55,601 bases of DNA from a virus. The translations under genes and the position numbers were made by a program. The DNA lies in IMG/VR virus record IMGVR_UViG_3300032291_000616, positions 1 to 55,601 of that record; one strand, written 5' to 3'. Every line of letters starts with the position of its first letter. Position 1 is the stretch's first letter. Of the stretch, positions 29,426-39,047 are shown one piece after another. The notes beneath the pieces are model-generated. The model was not told where the DNA came from. It searched no databases and worked only from the letters and a program-made list of their open reading frames with translations.

Positions 29426-31120
29426 TCATTCTTCCGGTTGGGGTTCCCCTTTGAGGGCACGATACCCTTCGTAGGCCGCAAGGCCAGCCCCACCGACTGT
29501 TCCCAGCCCGCGCAGGGCCAGCAAAATCGGATGGGCAGGGGGTAGCATAGACATCACCCCGAAAGTCGCCTCCAGCGTGGACAGAACCGCCCCGCTGATG
29601 TCGCCCTTCTTGTATCGATCAATCGCCTCAGCGGCAGACATACCGGTCGCGGCACCGGAAATCACACCCAGAGCCTTCGGCGCGACCTTTGCGGTTGCGG
29701 CACCGACCTTTGCCAGTCCACCCGGCTGGGCATCCTTGGCACGCTGTGCGGCTTCTGCGGCGACGTTGGCGGCAGATTGGGCGCGATCCACAGCCCCTTG
29801 CTGGGTACGGGCGGCACGAGCGGCTTGATCAGCCTGCTGGCGGGCTTCTCCGGCCTGCTGGCGGGCACGACGGGCCGCTTCCACACGTTGCTGGGCGGCG
29901 ATGCGACGAGCCTCTTCTTGCTGGGCCAGTCTGGTTCGCTCGGCGGCTTCACGGGCCTGACGCTCGGCCAGTTCCCGCTCCATGGTCACAGAACGCTCAC
30001 CAGCCAGTTCTGGCGGGAGCATCAGTTGGCCTTTGCCTTGCCCGCTCAACTTGTAGTCACCGGCACCGAGTTGCTGGATTTTCTGCTTCGCGGCCACATC
30101 CCGGTCGATGATGGCTTGACCACCTCGGGGGTTATCCTTCCTCATGTTCTCGGCAGTCTCAGCGATGACGTCAGGCACATCCTGACCCATGGCCCTGACC
30201 CAGTTGGCCGCGCCAGACGATCCGGGAACCTTACGGCTTGCGCCAGCAACGTCCTCAACCACCTCAGTGGCGGCTGTTGCGGCAGAAGGCGCTGGCGTGG
30301 CCCGGGTGGTTGCACGCAGTTCTTCTTGAGCAAAGCGCAACTCTTCGGCGGCTTGATTGGCGGCGGTTTGACGCATCCGCAGTTCATTCTCGAGGTCACC
30401 AACAGACACGCCGGGGCCGCGAGACTGAACCTCACGCAGGCGGTCTTGAGCAACACGCAGGCGCTCTTGAGCGGCCTCAAGTTTTGGGGTTGTAGGTAGC
30501 GTGGTGTGCTGTGCAATCTTGCCCGCAACCAGACCAGCGCCAGCGCCAGCAAGCGCGGCGTCTTCCTTGTTGACGATGGCGGCTTGCTCAACAGGAGCAG
30601 GTGCAGGTTCGCTTGCAATCCGCTCACCCTCAGTCGGGCCGGTGCCGAACGGATTGTCTTCGGGCTTCATCGACTCAAGTCGAGCGTTGACCAAAGAGTA
30701 AGCGTTGCGAACTGCTGGGCCGTAGTCTTCTGCGCTGGCGTAGGAGCCGCGTACGCCTTGGCTCAAGCCGGTGGTGAATGCGTCAACATCAGAGCCGGTA
30801 CCAATCGCCTTGGGGTACAAACGCTTCATGAAGTCCACGTAGTACGCGGCAAAGGTTTCAGGGTCTTCAAACTTGATGTAGGCGTCGTTCGACTTTTCTT
30901 TTTTGTCGTACGCTTTCACGCCTGCGCCACTGAAGTCCTTGATGTTGCCGAGGTTGTAGGTGCCCGGGATCACACTCTTTCCCCAGCCGGTTTCAAGGCC
31001 AAACTTGGCAAGAATGATCTTTGGGTCGACGCCCAGTTCCTCACCGATTTTTTGTGAGATTGGGCCGTACTCTTGAATGAATGCTGTGGCGTCTCCGCCC
31101 TTTTTGTTCTCGGCCATCAC
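29426..31120 (-). CDS. Internal virion protein with GH73-type muramidase domain
   Basis: 564 aa. Residues 10-150 resemble a FlgJ/GH73 N-acetylglucosaminidase: the catalytic-region KFGLETGWGKSVIPGTYNLG, the following NIKDFSGAG and the YYVDFMKRLYP segment. The rest is Ala/Arg/Gln coiled coil (ARRARQQAGEARQQADQAAR) and a Gly/Ala-rich hydrophobic C-terminus (LGVISGAATGMSAAEAIDRY). This combination suggests a virion-associated enzyme that opens the cell wall for DNA entry. It overlaps the upstream gene by four bases. Confidence 0.75.
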   Translation of the reverse strand: MMAENKKGGDATAFIQEYGPISQKIGEELGVDPKIILAKFGLETGWGKSVIPGTYNLGNIKDFSGAGVKAYDKKEKSNDAYIKFEDPETFAAYYVDFMKRLYPKAIGTGSDVDAFTTGLSQGVRGSYASAEDYGPAVRNAYSLVNARLESMKPEDNPFGTGPTEGERIASEPAPAPVEQAAIVNKEDAALAGAGAGLVAGKIAQHTTLPTTPKLEAAQERLRVAQDRLREVQSRGPGVSVGDLENELRMRQTAANQAAEELRFAQEELRATTRATPAPSAATAATEVVEDVAGASRKVPGSSGAANWVRAMGQDVPDVIAETAENMRKDNPRGGQAIIDRDVAAKQKIQQLGAGDYKLSGQGKGQLMLPPELAGERSVTMERELAERQAREAAERTRLAQQEEARRIAAQQRVEAARRARQQAGEARQQADQAARAARTQQGAVDRAQSAANVAAEAAQRAKDAQPGGLAKVGAATAKVAPKALGVISGAATGMSAAEAIDRYKKGDISGAVLSTLEATFGVMSMLPPAHPILLALRGLGTVGGAGLAAYEGYRALKGEPQPEE

Positions 31121-33060
31121 TCACCTGCTTTCTTTGTGCGAACGGTGCCATCGACATCGACGTACAAGCCGCCCACCGGCACATTCTTGAACGCCGCATC
31201 TTCCCTGCTCTTTATGCGAGGAGGGCCAGCGGATGGCGTGGCCGCAGGAGCGGATGACTTGGCTGGTGCCGCAGGAGCCGCAGGTGCTGTCGGCTTCTTC
31301 TCTTCCTTGCCTTTTGGTGAGGTGCGGAACAACTCAGCGTTGGACTTCTGCATTTGACCCAGACGTGCGTCGTAGGCATTGTTGATGCGATCAAGTTCAT
31401 CAGACGCCAAGAAGTCTCGGTACGAGTTCTCGGGGTTCTTGCTGAAGCGGTTCCATGCCTTGAACACCTCTTGGTCGTACTTACCCTTCATCTCGATGAA
31501 CTCAGACTTCAGGCGGATCACACGAGCAGTGTCGGTTGGCATCGCGCCCAATGCGGCATACAGGTCGCCTTCGCGCTCGGTCGTTGCGCCTTCACCCGGC
31601 ACACGAGCGGCCTTGCGGAACTGCACGGTGAGGTTCGCATACTCACGAGCAAACATTTGAAGAGCCTCGCGGTCTTCTTTAGACAACTTGTACGAAGCCA
31701 ACTCGCTTGATGGAATCGAGATCGATCCAAAGTTGCCAGCCTGAATGCCCTTCTGTGCAGAACGCATCACAGCGGCGGCAATACCGTCGTCGTTCATCAG
31801 GTCGAACGCACGCTTGTTGCTTGTGGCAAGTTCACGCATACCGCGTGCGGTGTTGACCAACTCACGCGACGCAGTGAAGTTCGTGTCCAGACGACCGATC
31901 TGCTCTTTCTCTTGTTGCACCTGCGCCTTGCCGCGCTCGGTAGTGATGTCCTGTCTCTGCTTGCGCTCCTCGACAGTGAGAGGCCTATCGCCACCGGTGG
32001 TGGGCTTCTCGCCGGGTTTGCCTTCTGTGGGTGCCTCGCCGGGTCTACCTTCAGCAGGAGTAGATGGCTTGCCCTCGAGCCAGCCGCGACGCTTGAACCA
32101 ATCAATTTCAAGGTTCGGGTTCTGTTCGGCAACAGCACGCTCGTGGGTCTTCTTCCACTCTTCGTAAATCGAGTACGGCACCTTCTTCGTGCCAATGTAA
32201 CGACCAAAGTCAACCTCGACGATCTTGTCGCCGGACTGTGGCAGGAATTGCTGACGACTGCGAGAGTACGGGCCTTCCGGTGTGGAGATGATGTCCTCGC
32301 GTTGCATCTTGGCAATCTCGGCCAACTCTTTGCCGTACTTGCCTGACGGATCGAGCAGGTACGCCTCCTCGATGTCCTTGTCGGTGATGAGCGCCTGCTG
32401 ACGGGGTGCGCCAGTCGACATGACTGGAGATGTGGGGGCGGCACCAGCAGGGCCAGCGACAGGGCCACGAGCAGGAGCGCCGCCAGCGGGAGCGCCTCCG
32501 GCAGGGGCACCACCAGCCGCAGGGCCACCCACAGGCCCGCCTACGGGGCCACCAGCGGGGCCAGAAGGCATACCGGGCATACCAGCACCCAGACGGGTTG
32601 CTCGGTGGCCCAAAATCGCGCCTTGCTGGGATAGGTCATACATCTTCTGCTGGAGTTCCATCTCCATCTTGTTTGCGGCTTGCTTACGCGCAAACTGCTT
32701 CTCCGCCTCGCTCGACATACCCTCAGCGGCATACCCAAGCGATTCGCCAAACGAGCCGGTTTTGGTTGGCTTTAGGAAGCCAGCCGCCGCCGCCATCATG
32801 GTTGGATCAAACGGCAAACCCATGCGGGTGTCGAGGCTCGACTTCAGACGCTGGGCGGTCGCATTGAGCGCCTCACGTTGTGCCTGCAACTCACGCAGTG
32901 ACTTTGACAAATAATCTTCTGGCGCAGGCGCTTGCTCCTGCTCCATGCCGGAGGCGCGTGCCGCCAGATTCTCTTGCTTGGGAGGCTGTGCCGGTGCGGC
33001 AGGTGCGGCAGGCCGAGCCTGATTGAGTCCGCCGACGGGTGCCTGTTGTGGTTGTGCCAT
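31117..33060 (-). CDS. Internal virion / ejection protein
   Basis: 647 aa. The N-terminus is Pro/Ala/Gln-rich with a helical stretch (LRELQAQREALNATAQRLKS). Residues about 160-210 are a Gly-Pro-Ala run of GGAPAG and GGPVG units. The C-terminal 250 residues are helical with YAALGAMPTDTARVIRLKSE and AWNRFSKNPENSYRDFLAS, reminiscent of ejection proteins in other short-tailed phages. Gene order with the muramidase and other large proteins supports this. No enzyme motif. Confidence 0.65.
   Translation of the reverse strand: MAQPQQAPVGGLNQARPAAPAAPAQPPKQENLAARASGMEQEQAPAPEDYLSKSLRELQAQREALNATAQRLKSSLDTRMGLPFDPTMMAAAAGFLKPTKTGSFGESLGYAAEGMSSEAEKQFARKQAANKMEMELQQKMYDLSQQGAILGHRATRLGAGMPGMPSGPAGGPVGGPVGGPAAGGAPAGGAPAGGAPARGPVAGPAGAAPTSPVMSTGAPRQQALITDKDIEEAYLLDPSGKYGKELAEIAKMQREDIISTPEGPYSRSRQQFLPQSGDKIVEVDFGRYIGTKKVPYSIYEEWKKTHERAVAEQNPNLEIDWFKRRGWLEGKPSTPAEGRPGEAPTEGKPGEKPTTGGDRPLTVEERKQRQDITTERGKAQVQQEKEQIGRLDTNFTASRELVNTARGMRELATSNKRAFDLMNDDGIAAAVMRSAQKGIQAGNFGSISIPSSELASYKLSKEDREALQMFAREYANLTVQFRKAARVPGEGATTEREGDLYAALGAMPTDTARVIRLKSEFIEMKGKYDQEVFKAWNRFSKNPENSYRDFLASDELDRINNAYDARLGQMQKSNAELFRTSPKGKEEKKPTAPAAPAAPAKSSAPAATPSAGPPRIKSREDAAFKNVPVGGLYVDVDGTVRTKKAGE
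32440..32580 (-). repeat. Gly-Pro-Ala coding repeats in ejection protein
   Basis: Short in-frame units coding GGPVG, GGAPAG and GPAG are repeated in tandem. A flexible linker or collagen-like segment is implied; the units are 12-15 bases and imperfect. Confidence 0.6.
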
Positions 33061-33073
33061 CTTTTACTCCGCC

Positions 33074-34069
33074 TTATCGGACACGGCCACCAACACGGTA
33101 GCCTTGTCCTTTGTGTGTGACTGACATCGGTGTGCGACGAATGACACCGCCTTTGGCTTTGCCACGGGTTGCCGCCTCCGCTTGTGCGTTTTTGAGTGCG
33201 ATGTCCGCATTCAATTGATCGATCTGAGCCGCAGTCAATGCAGACTTGTCGTTGGTGTTCGCGGAGAACGAGCCAATAGCCGTGAGCAGGCCAGCAATCT
33301 GTGACAGCGGGCTGTTTGAGAACGCGCCCGGTGCCACTGTCTGCTTGACGTCGCCCGTTGGAATTTGGTAACCCTGCATGAGTTTGGAGAAGGCCTGCGC
33401 CTGCGCCATGGGGTAATCCAAAACCTTCTGACCCAAAGCCTGCTCTTGTGAGCCATAGTCGTACATCGACTTCAAGCCGCCAAGACCAAGTTGCTGTTGC
33501 TCTTGACCCAGCGTGGTGAACGAGCGGCCAGCCTCAAGAGCGCGTTGCAAATCGGTTTGCGCGGCTTTGGTGGCAGTGTCGTAGCCAGACTGAAGGAACT
33601 GGCCTTGTTTGCCCAGCAAATCAGCCTGCAAGTCACGCATCACGTTACCGGTGATCTGCTGTTGACGGCGTGAGCCAAACTGGCCCGTTCCAATCGCCGC
33701 GCCACCGAGGTTCGGAAGGACGTTCTCGCGAATGTTGCGCTGTTGCAGACGACCCATCTCATCCACCACAGAGCGGGTGTACGGGTTCATGTAGTCAGCA
33801 ACCACATCAGGCGCAGTTGTCGCACCAGCCTCGCCCATCAATTGCGATGCGGCACCCAAAGAGCCTGCGCCAGAGAAGGCCACGTCGGGAACCATCTGGA
33901 GGGCTTGTTGTTGCAACGGCGAAAAGCCAGCGATGCCACCTTGGGTGACAGCACTCTGGCCGAGGTTCGCAATGTCCTGAAGATAGTTGGTGTAAAACTC
34001 TGGCGCAACTTGTTGCGACTCAGTTGTTGTGGTTCCGTAAATCGGATCGCCTTGAAATAGTCCAGCCAT
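33074..34069 (-). CDS. Virion protein (331 aa)
   Basis: 331 aa. The pattern FYTNYLQDIANLGQSAV...PYTRSVVDEMGRLQQRNIRE...FGSRRQQQITGNVMRD is one I associate with a conserved internal/structural protein of podovirus-like environmental phages. It is helical, Gln-rich, and ends in a Lys/Arg/Gly tail (AKGGVIRRTPMS, YRVGGRVR). ATG at 34069 follows GGAAAGTGAA. A tail-core or ejection role is inferred. Confidence 0.7.
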   Translation of the reverse strand: MAGLFQGDPIYGTTTTESQQVAPEFYTNYLQDIANLGQSAVTQGGIAGFSPLQQQALQMVPDVAFSGAGSLGAASQLMGEAGATTAPDVVADYMNPYTRSVVDEMGRLQQRNIRENVLPNLGGAAIGTGQFGSRRQQQITGNVMRDLQADLLGKQGQFLQSGYDTATKAAQTDLQRALEAGRSFTTLGQEQQQLGLGGLKSMYDYGSQEQALGQKVLDYPMAQAQAFSKLMQGYQIPTGDVKQTVAPGAFSNSPLSQIAGLLTAIGSFSANTNDKSALTAAQIDQLNADIALKNAQAEAATRGKAKGGVIRRTPMSVTHKGQGYRVGGRVR

Positions 34070-34070
34070 T

Positions 34071-36902
34071 TCACTTTCCTTTCTTCAGGTATGAGGTCAA
34101 CGCCTTGGTCTTGGGCGGAATCTTATTCACGGGAGCCGAACGCTTGTGTGCGCGGATGTTTTCGCGGAACTTGTCAAGAGCCTGCGCTCCTGCTTTCGTT
34201 GACCCGTTGCCAATCTGTGCCACGGTTTCAGCATCGATGACGTACTCGCCATCGGCCAGCATCGCAGGGATGTCGTCGGACTGACCATCGCCGGGGCCAT
34301 GCACTGCGGAGCCTTTGCGGAAGTCCAAGCGACCTTCAGCCAGAGGCACATCAGAGATCGCTGGCAAGCCGCCGCGCTTCATTTGCTGGGGCATTTGCTG
34401 ACCAGCCTGCACGGGCATTTGAGGCTTAGGCATCTGGGGCATCATGCCACCAAGACCACCGGCCTGCTGGCCTTGCTGGGTAGGTTGTGGGTTCTTCAAG
34501 TTTTGCAGGGGATCAATCGGCTTGCCGAATGTGAAGTAGGTATCCACCGAGCCGCCGTCAGCCATTTGAGGCTGGGCCGCTTCAGCAGGAGCCTGCTCTT
34601 CTTCGTAGCCATAGTCACCCTCGCGCACTGGGTTGAAGCCCGGTGCATTCAAGTTGCGATACAACTCATCGCCATACAGTTCAGGCATTTGATCGCGTGC
34701 GCTGTACTCGTTGTAAGTTACGAAGCGAGGAGCGCCAATGCCGAAGTCGGTGGTGCGTGGGTTGATTACGCCAGCCTTGCTCATGTCAATCGATGGCGCA
34801 GGTTCATTGCTACCACCAAACAAGTTCTGATCACTCAAGAGTGTGCCCACCAAAGCGCCAGCGGCACCAGCACCAAGCGTTGGGTTCTCTTTGAACCAGT
34901 TTGCAAGACCAGACAAGGCACCTTGTTCTTTTTGCTGTTGGAGGCGCTGTTGCGCGGTCTGCGCTGGGGTGGTAGGTTTGCGGTATGTAGAGCCGCCACC
35001 ACCACCAGCGCCGGTAATCGAGGTGTCAGTTGCTTCGGTCGAACTGATCACATTGCCTTCAGAGTCAAAAGTGATTGTTGAACCGTCATCGTAGGTGTAA
35101 GTCTGACGACCAGACTCATCCGGGGCGTTGGTGTAACTCACCACGTCACCGTTTGCGTTGTAGGTCAGTGTTGAACCGTCGTCATAGGTGACCGTCTGAT
35201 TGCCACCTTCTTCGGACTGCCCAGTTTGGTACAGGTTGCCGTCGGAGTCGTAGGTCACATACGAGCCATCACTCATGTACTCGATGTACGAGCCATCGTC
35301 GAAGATTTCGGTGTCGACAATATCAGAGCCACCCTGATAAGAATTACCCAACAGGCTTGTGTCTGGTGCGCCGTAGCCGAAAGGACGAACACCAGACAAA
35401 TCGTTGTAGGTGTTGCCGACTGGGTTGCGATTGCCGGTCAGCGTGTAGCCAGTCATGGTTGGTTCGTCAAACTCACCGAAGTTGTAGTCGACGTTCTGCC
35501 AGTCTTGGACTTCTTCGCCGGTGTCGGAGTACCCGCCATCCACAAAGCGGCGAACACCGCCACCATTTGCCATCAGTGTCACAAGACCTCCCTTTTTCTC
35601 CTCGGGGTATTCCCAGTCATCGTAGACAGGCTCATCCTCGTAGGTGTATTCATCTTCGGCGTACCAGTCATCAGGAAGCGTGGTCTCACTGTCATCGTAC
35701 GCATAGTCGCCCTCAGCGTACGGGTCATAGACCACATTGCCATCCCAGTCGTACTGGTAGCCATATTCATCGGTGTAGACATAGTCGGAATGGTCTTCCT
35801 CGTCCACATATTCATCAGTGTAATCGCCGCCAGCAGAATAAACTAGATCGCCATTCGAGTCGTAGATGTTGCCATCCTCGTCTTCGTAATAACCAAGTTC
35901 AGTTTCGCCGGAATCTTCGTACCCTGTATCTGCCGCATCTGACGAAGAAAGGATGTTGCCATCCGAATCCAGCGTGATGGTGGAGCCGTCATCGTAGGTG
36001 TAGGTTACAGAGCCGTCATCATTGATCAGGCCACCAAAATCGTCGTAATCGGAGCCTTCTGTATTGCCCTCATCTACGACGCTCTCGTCAACCGCATCTG
36101 TTGAAGAGATGACATTTCCATCAGCATCCATGGTGACAGTTGACCCATCATCGTAGGTATAGGTCACAGAGCCGTCTTCATTGACCTTACCGCCAAATGC
36201 GTCGGTTCCTGTGTCGCTGTCTGAGCCTGTTGTTGATCCACCGGTACCGCCTGTACCACCAGTGCCACCAGTGCCACCAGTAGGAGTTTTAGGCGTCACA
36301 GGGGGCTTAGGCGTCACCGGAGGCTTTGGTGTTACGGGCGGCTTAGGCGCTACAGGAGGCTTGGGTGTGACTGGAGGTTTTGGCGTCACTGGAGCCTTGG
36401 GTTTGATTGCCCCGGTCACAGCATTGACGGCTTTATCCACCAGCGGATCAACCACCTTACCTTTGACTGCATTGATCGCTTTATCCACGGCGGCGGAGCC
36501 GGTGGTGCCCTTGCCGCCAGTTGCGGTATTTGCACCAAACAACTTGTCGTAAGCCATCTTGCCTGCCATGCCAACACCTGCGCCCAAGGCGGCGTTTTTG
36601 AGGGTGTTACCTAGACCAGACGTCGAAGCCGCGCTTGCGGTGCGCGTAATCGATGGACGAGTGGTTCCAGAGACCTTTGTGGTCAACGAGTTGGGTGTGC
36701 CAGCATTGATACCCGGCGTGGCCGTAGAAGAGCCTGTCGTGGTGGCCGTGGAGTTTGGCTTGAGAGCGCTCGTCAAAACGGCAGAAGGCCGGGATGCGGT
36801 CTTCTGCACAGCCTTCATCTTGTCACTTGGACGGCCTGCCGTCTGCTGGGGCGTTGCCCCGGGCAAGGTTGCAGATGAACTTCTCTTGTTCAGAATTGCC
36901 AT
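34071..36902 (-). CDS. Large virion protein with DxDGN and PPVTPK repeats
   Basis: 943 aa mosaic. Residues about 1-130 are Ser/Thr-rich and basic; about 160-230 is a proline segment of PPVTPK units and TGG repeats; about 240-640 carries many YTYDDGST / DxDGN units (DADGNVIS, DSDGNILS, DEDGNIYD, DWDGNVVY, DSDGNLYQ). After a hydrophobic Gly-rich region (LGAGAAGALVGTLL) the last 120 residues contain the conserved GPGDGQSDDIPAMLADGEYV and end in LTSYLKKGK. The Asp repeats could bind Ca2+. A tail or ejection role is inferred from context. Confidence 0.7.
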   Translation of the reverse strand: MAILNKRSSSATLPGATPQQTAGRPSDKMKAVQKTASRPSAVLTSALKPNSTATTTGSSTATPGINAGTPNSLTTKVSGTTRPSITRTASAASTSGLGNTLKNAALGAGVGMAGKMAYDKLFGANTATGGKGTTGSAAVDKAINAVKGKVVDPLVDKAVNAVTGAIKPKAPVTPKPPVTPKPPVAPKPPVTPKPPVTPKPPVTPKTPTGGTGGTGGTGGTGGSTTGSDSDTGTDAFGGKVNEDGSVTYTYDDGSTVTMDADGNVISSTDAVDESVVDEGNTEGSDYDDFGGLINDDGSVTYTYDDGSTITLDSDGNILSSSDAADTGYEDSGETELGYYEDEDGNIYDSNGDLVYSAGGDYTDEYVDEEDHSDYVYTDEYGYQYDWDGNVVYDPYAEGDYAYDDSETTLPDDWYAEDEYTYEDEPVYDDWEYPEEKKGGLVTLMANGGGVRRFVDGGYSDTGEEVQDWQNVDYNFGEFDEPTMTGYTLTGNRNPVGNTYNDLSGVRPFGYGAPDTSLLGNSYQGGSDIVDTEIFDDGSYIEYMSDGSYVTYDSDGNLYQTGQSEEGGNQTVTYDDGSTLTYNANGDVVSYTNAPDESGRQTYTYDDGSTITFDSEGNVISSTEATDTSITGAGGGGGSTYRKPTTPAQTAQQRLQQQKEQGALSGLANWFKENPTLGAGAAGALVGTLLSDQNLFGGSNEPAPSIDMSKAGVINPRTTDFGIGAPRFVTYNEYSARDQMPELYGDELYRNLNAPGFNPVREGDYGYEEEQAPAEAAQPQMADGGSVDTYFTFGKPIDPLQNLKNPQPTQQGQQAGGLGGMMPQMPKPQMPVQAGQQMPQQMKRGGLPAISDVPLAEGRLDFRKGSAVHGPGDGQSDDIPAMLADGEYVIDAETVAQIGNGSTKAGAQALDKFRENIRAHKRSAPVNKIPPKTKALTSYLKKGK
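35040..36180 (-). repeat. YDDGST/DxDGN coding repeats
   Basis: At least seven degenerate copies of a unit of roughly 25-35 codons, each with YDDGS(T/Y) and an Asp-x-Asp-Gly-Asn-type turn, spread over the middle of the 943-aa gene. Outer copies (near 35060 and 36110) are most alike. Confidence 0.65.
36285..36415 (-). repeat. PPVTPK coding repeats
   Basis: Seven tandem 18-base units coding (K)PPVTP-type hexapeptides, some with Ala replacing Thr, form a proline-rich rod between the N-terminal part and the Asp-rich repeats of the 943-aa protein. Confidence 0.7.
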
Positions 36903-36906
36903 GGTC

Positions 36907-38607
36907 TTATCCTTTGCTCTTCAACAGCGATGTCAGACCGGCGATATTTGTCACTGGGGTCAAAGTTGCGACATCTTTTTTCTTCGGAGGCATTGGTTTG
37001 CCTTGTTGCGCTGGGCGCGGTGTTGCAGACTGCGTTGGCCGTGCCGCCGCCAATTGAGTGGGCGACATACGAGCCGGTGGCTTTGTGGCAACGCGGGTCT
37101 GCGCTGGCCTCTTGGCAACCTGACGTGTCGGCGTGCCGCGCAGTGTTTTGGTGATACCTTGACGAATTGCAGGCTTGAGAATCTGGTTCAATGCACCAGA
37201 GATCACGGACTGACCACCGCCTGTTGGCATGAAGCCAGCGGCCAAGCCACCAAGGGTTGGAGCCTTCATGCCGATACCGGGCTTCTCGCCAGCAACGTCA
37301 ACCACAGTATCTTCAGTTTGAGGCTTGAGCATAGACTCGCTGGCCTGCTCAAGCACATCAGGCTCAACAGGTGCAGTCATGGCAGTCAAGCCGCCTCTTG
37401 GCTGAATCTGCTCTTGCACTGTGGGCGTCTCTTGGTATGTCTGCATCTCTTCAAGAGCAGGCACTTTTGCGCCAAGTTCTGCGGCGTAATCTTCCTCTTT
37501 GGGAGACGAAATTTCTTGCGCGTAGACAGGTTCAGCCGAGTCTTGATCGGCGGTAATTGGAGTTGGCAACTCCTCGCCGTATTCAGTTGCAATATCAGAG
37601 ACGTCCTCTGAAGGCGCAATCATTTCTGCTTCGGTCTCAAGGTACTCAGTTGGCGACTCATAGCCAGCCATTTGAGTATCGAGAGAATCAGCAGACATCG
37701 CCTCTTCAATCATCGGGTCTTCATTGACGTTTGGCGACTCGTAGCCAAGGTCAGAGACCTCAACCATGTCGACGATCTCATCGGGAATACCTGCGCCGGT
37801 GCCCCTTACGCCAGAAGTCTCAGCCCAAGAGTCATCGAGTTCTGTCAAGAGGGTTGCACGAGCCTCCTCGTTGCCTTCCTCAGATTGAACGATCTCAAAT
37901 TCAGTTGTTGCGGTTGCATTGAATTGTTCGCTGATCGAACTGACGGCGTAGTTTGCGCCAAGGTTCGCAGTACCGTTGATCATGCTGTTGGTGAACGCAG
38001 TGTCAAAGTCACCGCGACCGGTCAACTCAGCGGTGACACCAGAGGTCAAAGCCTTCTCAGCAATGGTGCCGAACTGACCCATGTCAGGCAGGTCGGTCAA
38101 AACTTCTTCGCTGACAAAATCGCTGATCTCGCCAACGCCAGCACCAACCACGGTGCCCGTGAAGCCACCAGCAAAGCCATCCTCAAAGTCGCCGCCCCGA
38201 ACCTCAGAGACGACGCCGTTGACGAGACCCTTGCTGATGCCGTCAACCACCACGTTGGACACAGCCTCGTTGATGATTGCGTCACCAATCGATGCGGACA
38301 GGGTTGAACTGATTGCGTTGGTGGCCGCAGGCGCAAAGTACGCAGTGCCAGCGGACAGCACGATGTCTTCAAGATCACCACCACGAGCGGCAGTGATGGC
38401 GGCGTTGGTCACCATGGGTGGGATACCCACAAACGAACCAGCGACAGAAAGCAAAACAGGAAGCGGATCGTCGATCACCGCCTGCACTACATCGCCAACA
38501 AATTCGACAGCCTCGCCGACAAAATCACCAACGGCTTCTACAACATCACCGACGGCGTCAACAACGCTCTCGACCGCGTCGACAACAAATTCAACAACTG
38601 CACTCAT
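36907..38607 (-). CDS. Large virion protein, possible membrane-active ejection protein
   Basis: 566 aa. Residues 1-45 repeat VVDAV/VVEAVGDFV heptads, an amphipathic helix; residues 45-170 are Gly/Ala/Val-rich and could insert in membranes (PVLLSVAGSFVGIPPMV). The middle is acidic (ESPNVNEDPMIEEAMSADS) and the C-terminus is Pro/Thr/Arg-rich, ending LTSLLKSKG, like the LTSYLKKGK end of the next gene. It starts in a four-base overlap with the GNAT-like gene. No enzymatic motif; a possible target or neighbour of the acyl cassette. Confidence 0.65.
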   Translation of the reverse strand: MSAVVEFVVDAVESVVDAVGDVVEAVGDFVGEAVEFVGDVVQAVIDDPLPVLLSVAGSFVGIPPMVTNAAITAARGGDLEDIVLSAGTAYFAPAATNAISSTLSASIGDAIINEAVSNVVVDGISKGLVNGVVSEVRGGDFEDGFAGGFTGTVVGAGVGEISDFVSEEVLTDLPDMGQFGTIAEKALTSGVTAELTGRGDFDTAFTNSMINGTANLGANYAVSSISEQFNATATTEFEIVQSEEGNEEARATLLTELDDSWAETSGVRGTGAGIPDEIVDMVEVSDLGYESPNVNEDPMIEEAMSADSLDTQMAGYESPTEYLETEAEMIAPSEDVSDIATEYGEELPTPITADQDSAEPVYAQEISSPKEEDYAAELGAKVPALEEMQTYQETPTVQEQIQPRGGLTAMTAPVEPDVLEQASESMLKPQTEDTVVDVAGEKPGIGMKAPTLGGLAAGFMPTGGGQSVISGALNQILKPAIRQGITKTLRGTPTRQVAKRPAQTRVATKPPARMSPTQLAAARPTQSATPRPAQQGKPMPPKKKDVATLTPVTNIAGLTSLLKSKG

Positions 38608-39047
38608 TTTTTGGCCTCACGTTTTGGGCCGAGTTTCAAGGTGACACGGTAGCCATCCTTGAGTTTCTCAGCCTTGTATCCCATGCCCTCTTGCGGCGGG
38701 TTGCGCGAGATGGCCTTGAAGATGTTGATGATGGTCGGGTCTTGGAACGTCGTCACCATGGTGTCGAAGCCCATCTTGTATGCGGCTTGCACCCACTCGT
38801 ACGAGTTCTCGAGGTAGTTCCTCGCGGTGTCCGCATTCAGCGCCCGAAAGAATCCGATGCGCTCACGAACGTGGTGCATCACGAAAATGGTATTTCCGGC
38901 GCGGTAGGTACTCGTGCCGGGTTGGTTCATCTCTTCGACAAGAGCGGCAAAAATACTGGCCGCAGGATGAGGAGACTTGGTCTCCTGTGCCGCGATCATC
39001 AAGACCGCCTCATCTTTCAGTTCTTTTTTCTTGCTATCGACCAGCAT
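38604..39047 (-). CDS. GNAT-like acyltransferase of the ACP-KAS cassette
   Basis: 147 aa. The ATG at 39047 sits five bases after GAGGGG and overlaps the synthase stop (TGATG); a GTG one codon upstream is possible. The order is a helical N-terminus (PHPAASIFAALVEEMNQ), a strand TIFVMHHV, a long helix (LENSYEWVQAAYKMGFDTMV), and a last part FQDPTIINIFKAI...YRVTLKLGP. This is compatible with the GNAT fold seen in N-acyltransferases and in T7 gp13-like virion proteins. No acetyl-CoA motif is clear. Linked to ACP and KAS, it could use acyl-ACP as donor; this is inference. Confidence 0.55.
   Translation of the reverse strand: MLVDSKKKELKDEAVLMIAAQETKSPHPAASIFAALVEEMNQPGTSTYRAGNTIFVMHHVRERIGFFRALNADTARNYLENSYEWVQAAYKMGFDTMVTTFQDPTIINIFKAISRNPPQEGMGYKAEKLKDGYRVTLKLGPKREAKK

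Noticed and set aside
36285-36415. Regular short repeats that could suggest a CRISPR array
   Set aside because: Units are 18 bases, in frame, without spacers, and code a PPVTPK proline rod.
38604-39047. Direct homology of the GNAT-like gene to HlyC
   Set aside because: The catalytic His/Asp pattern of HlyC cannot be aligned by eye; only a functional analogy is proposed.
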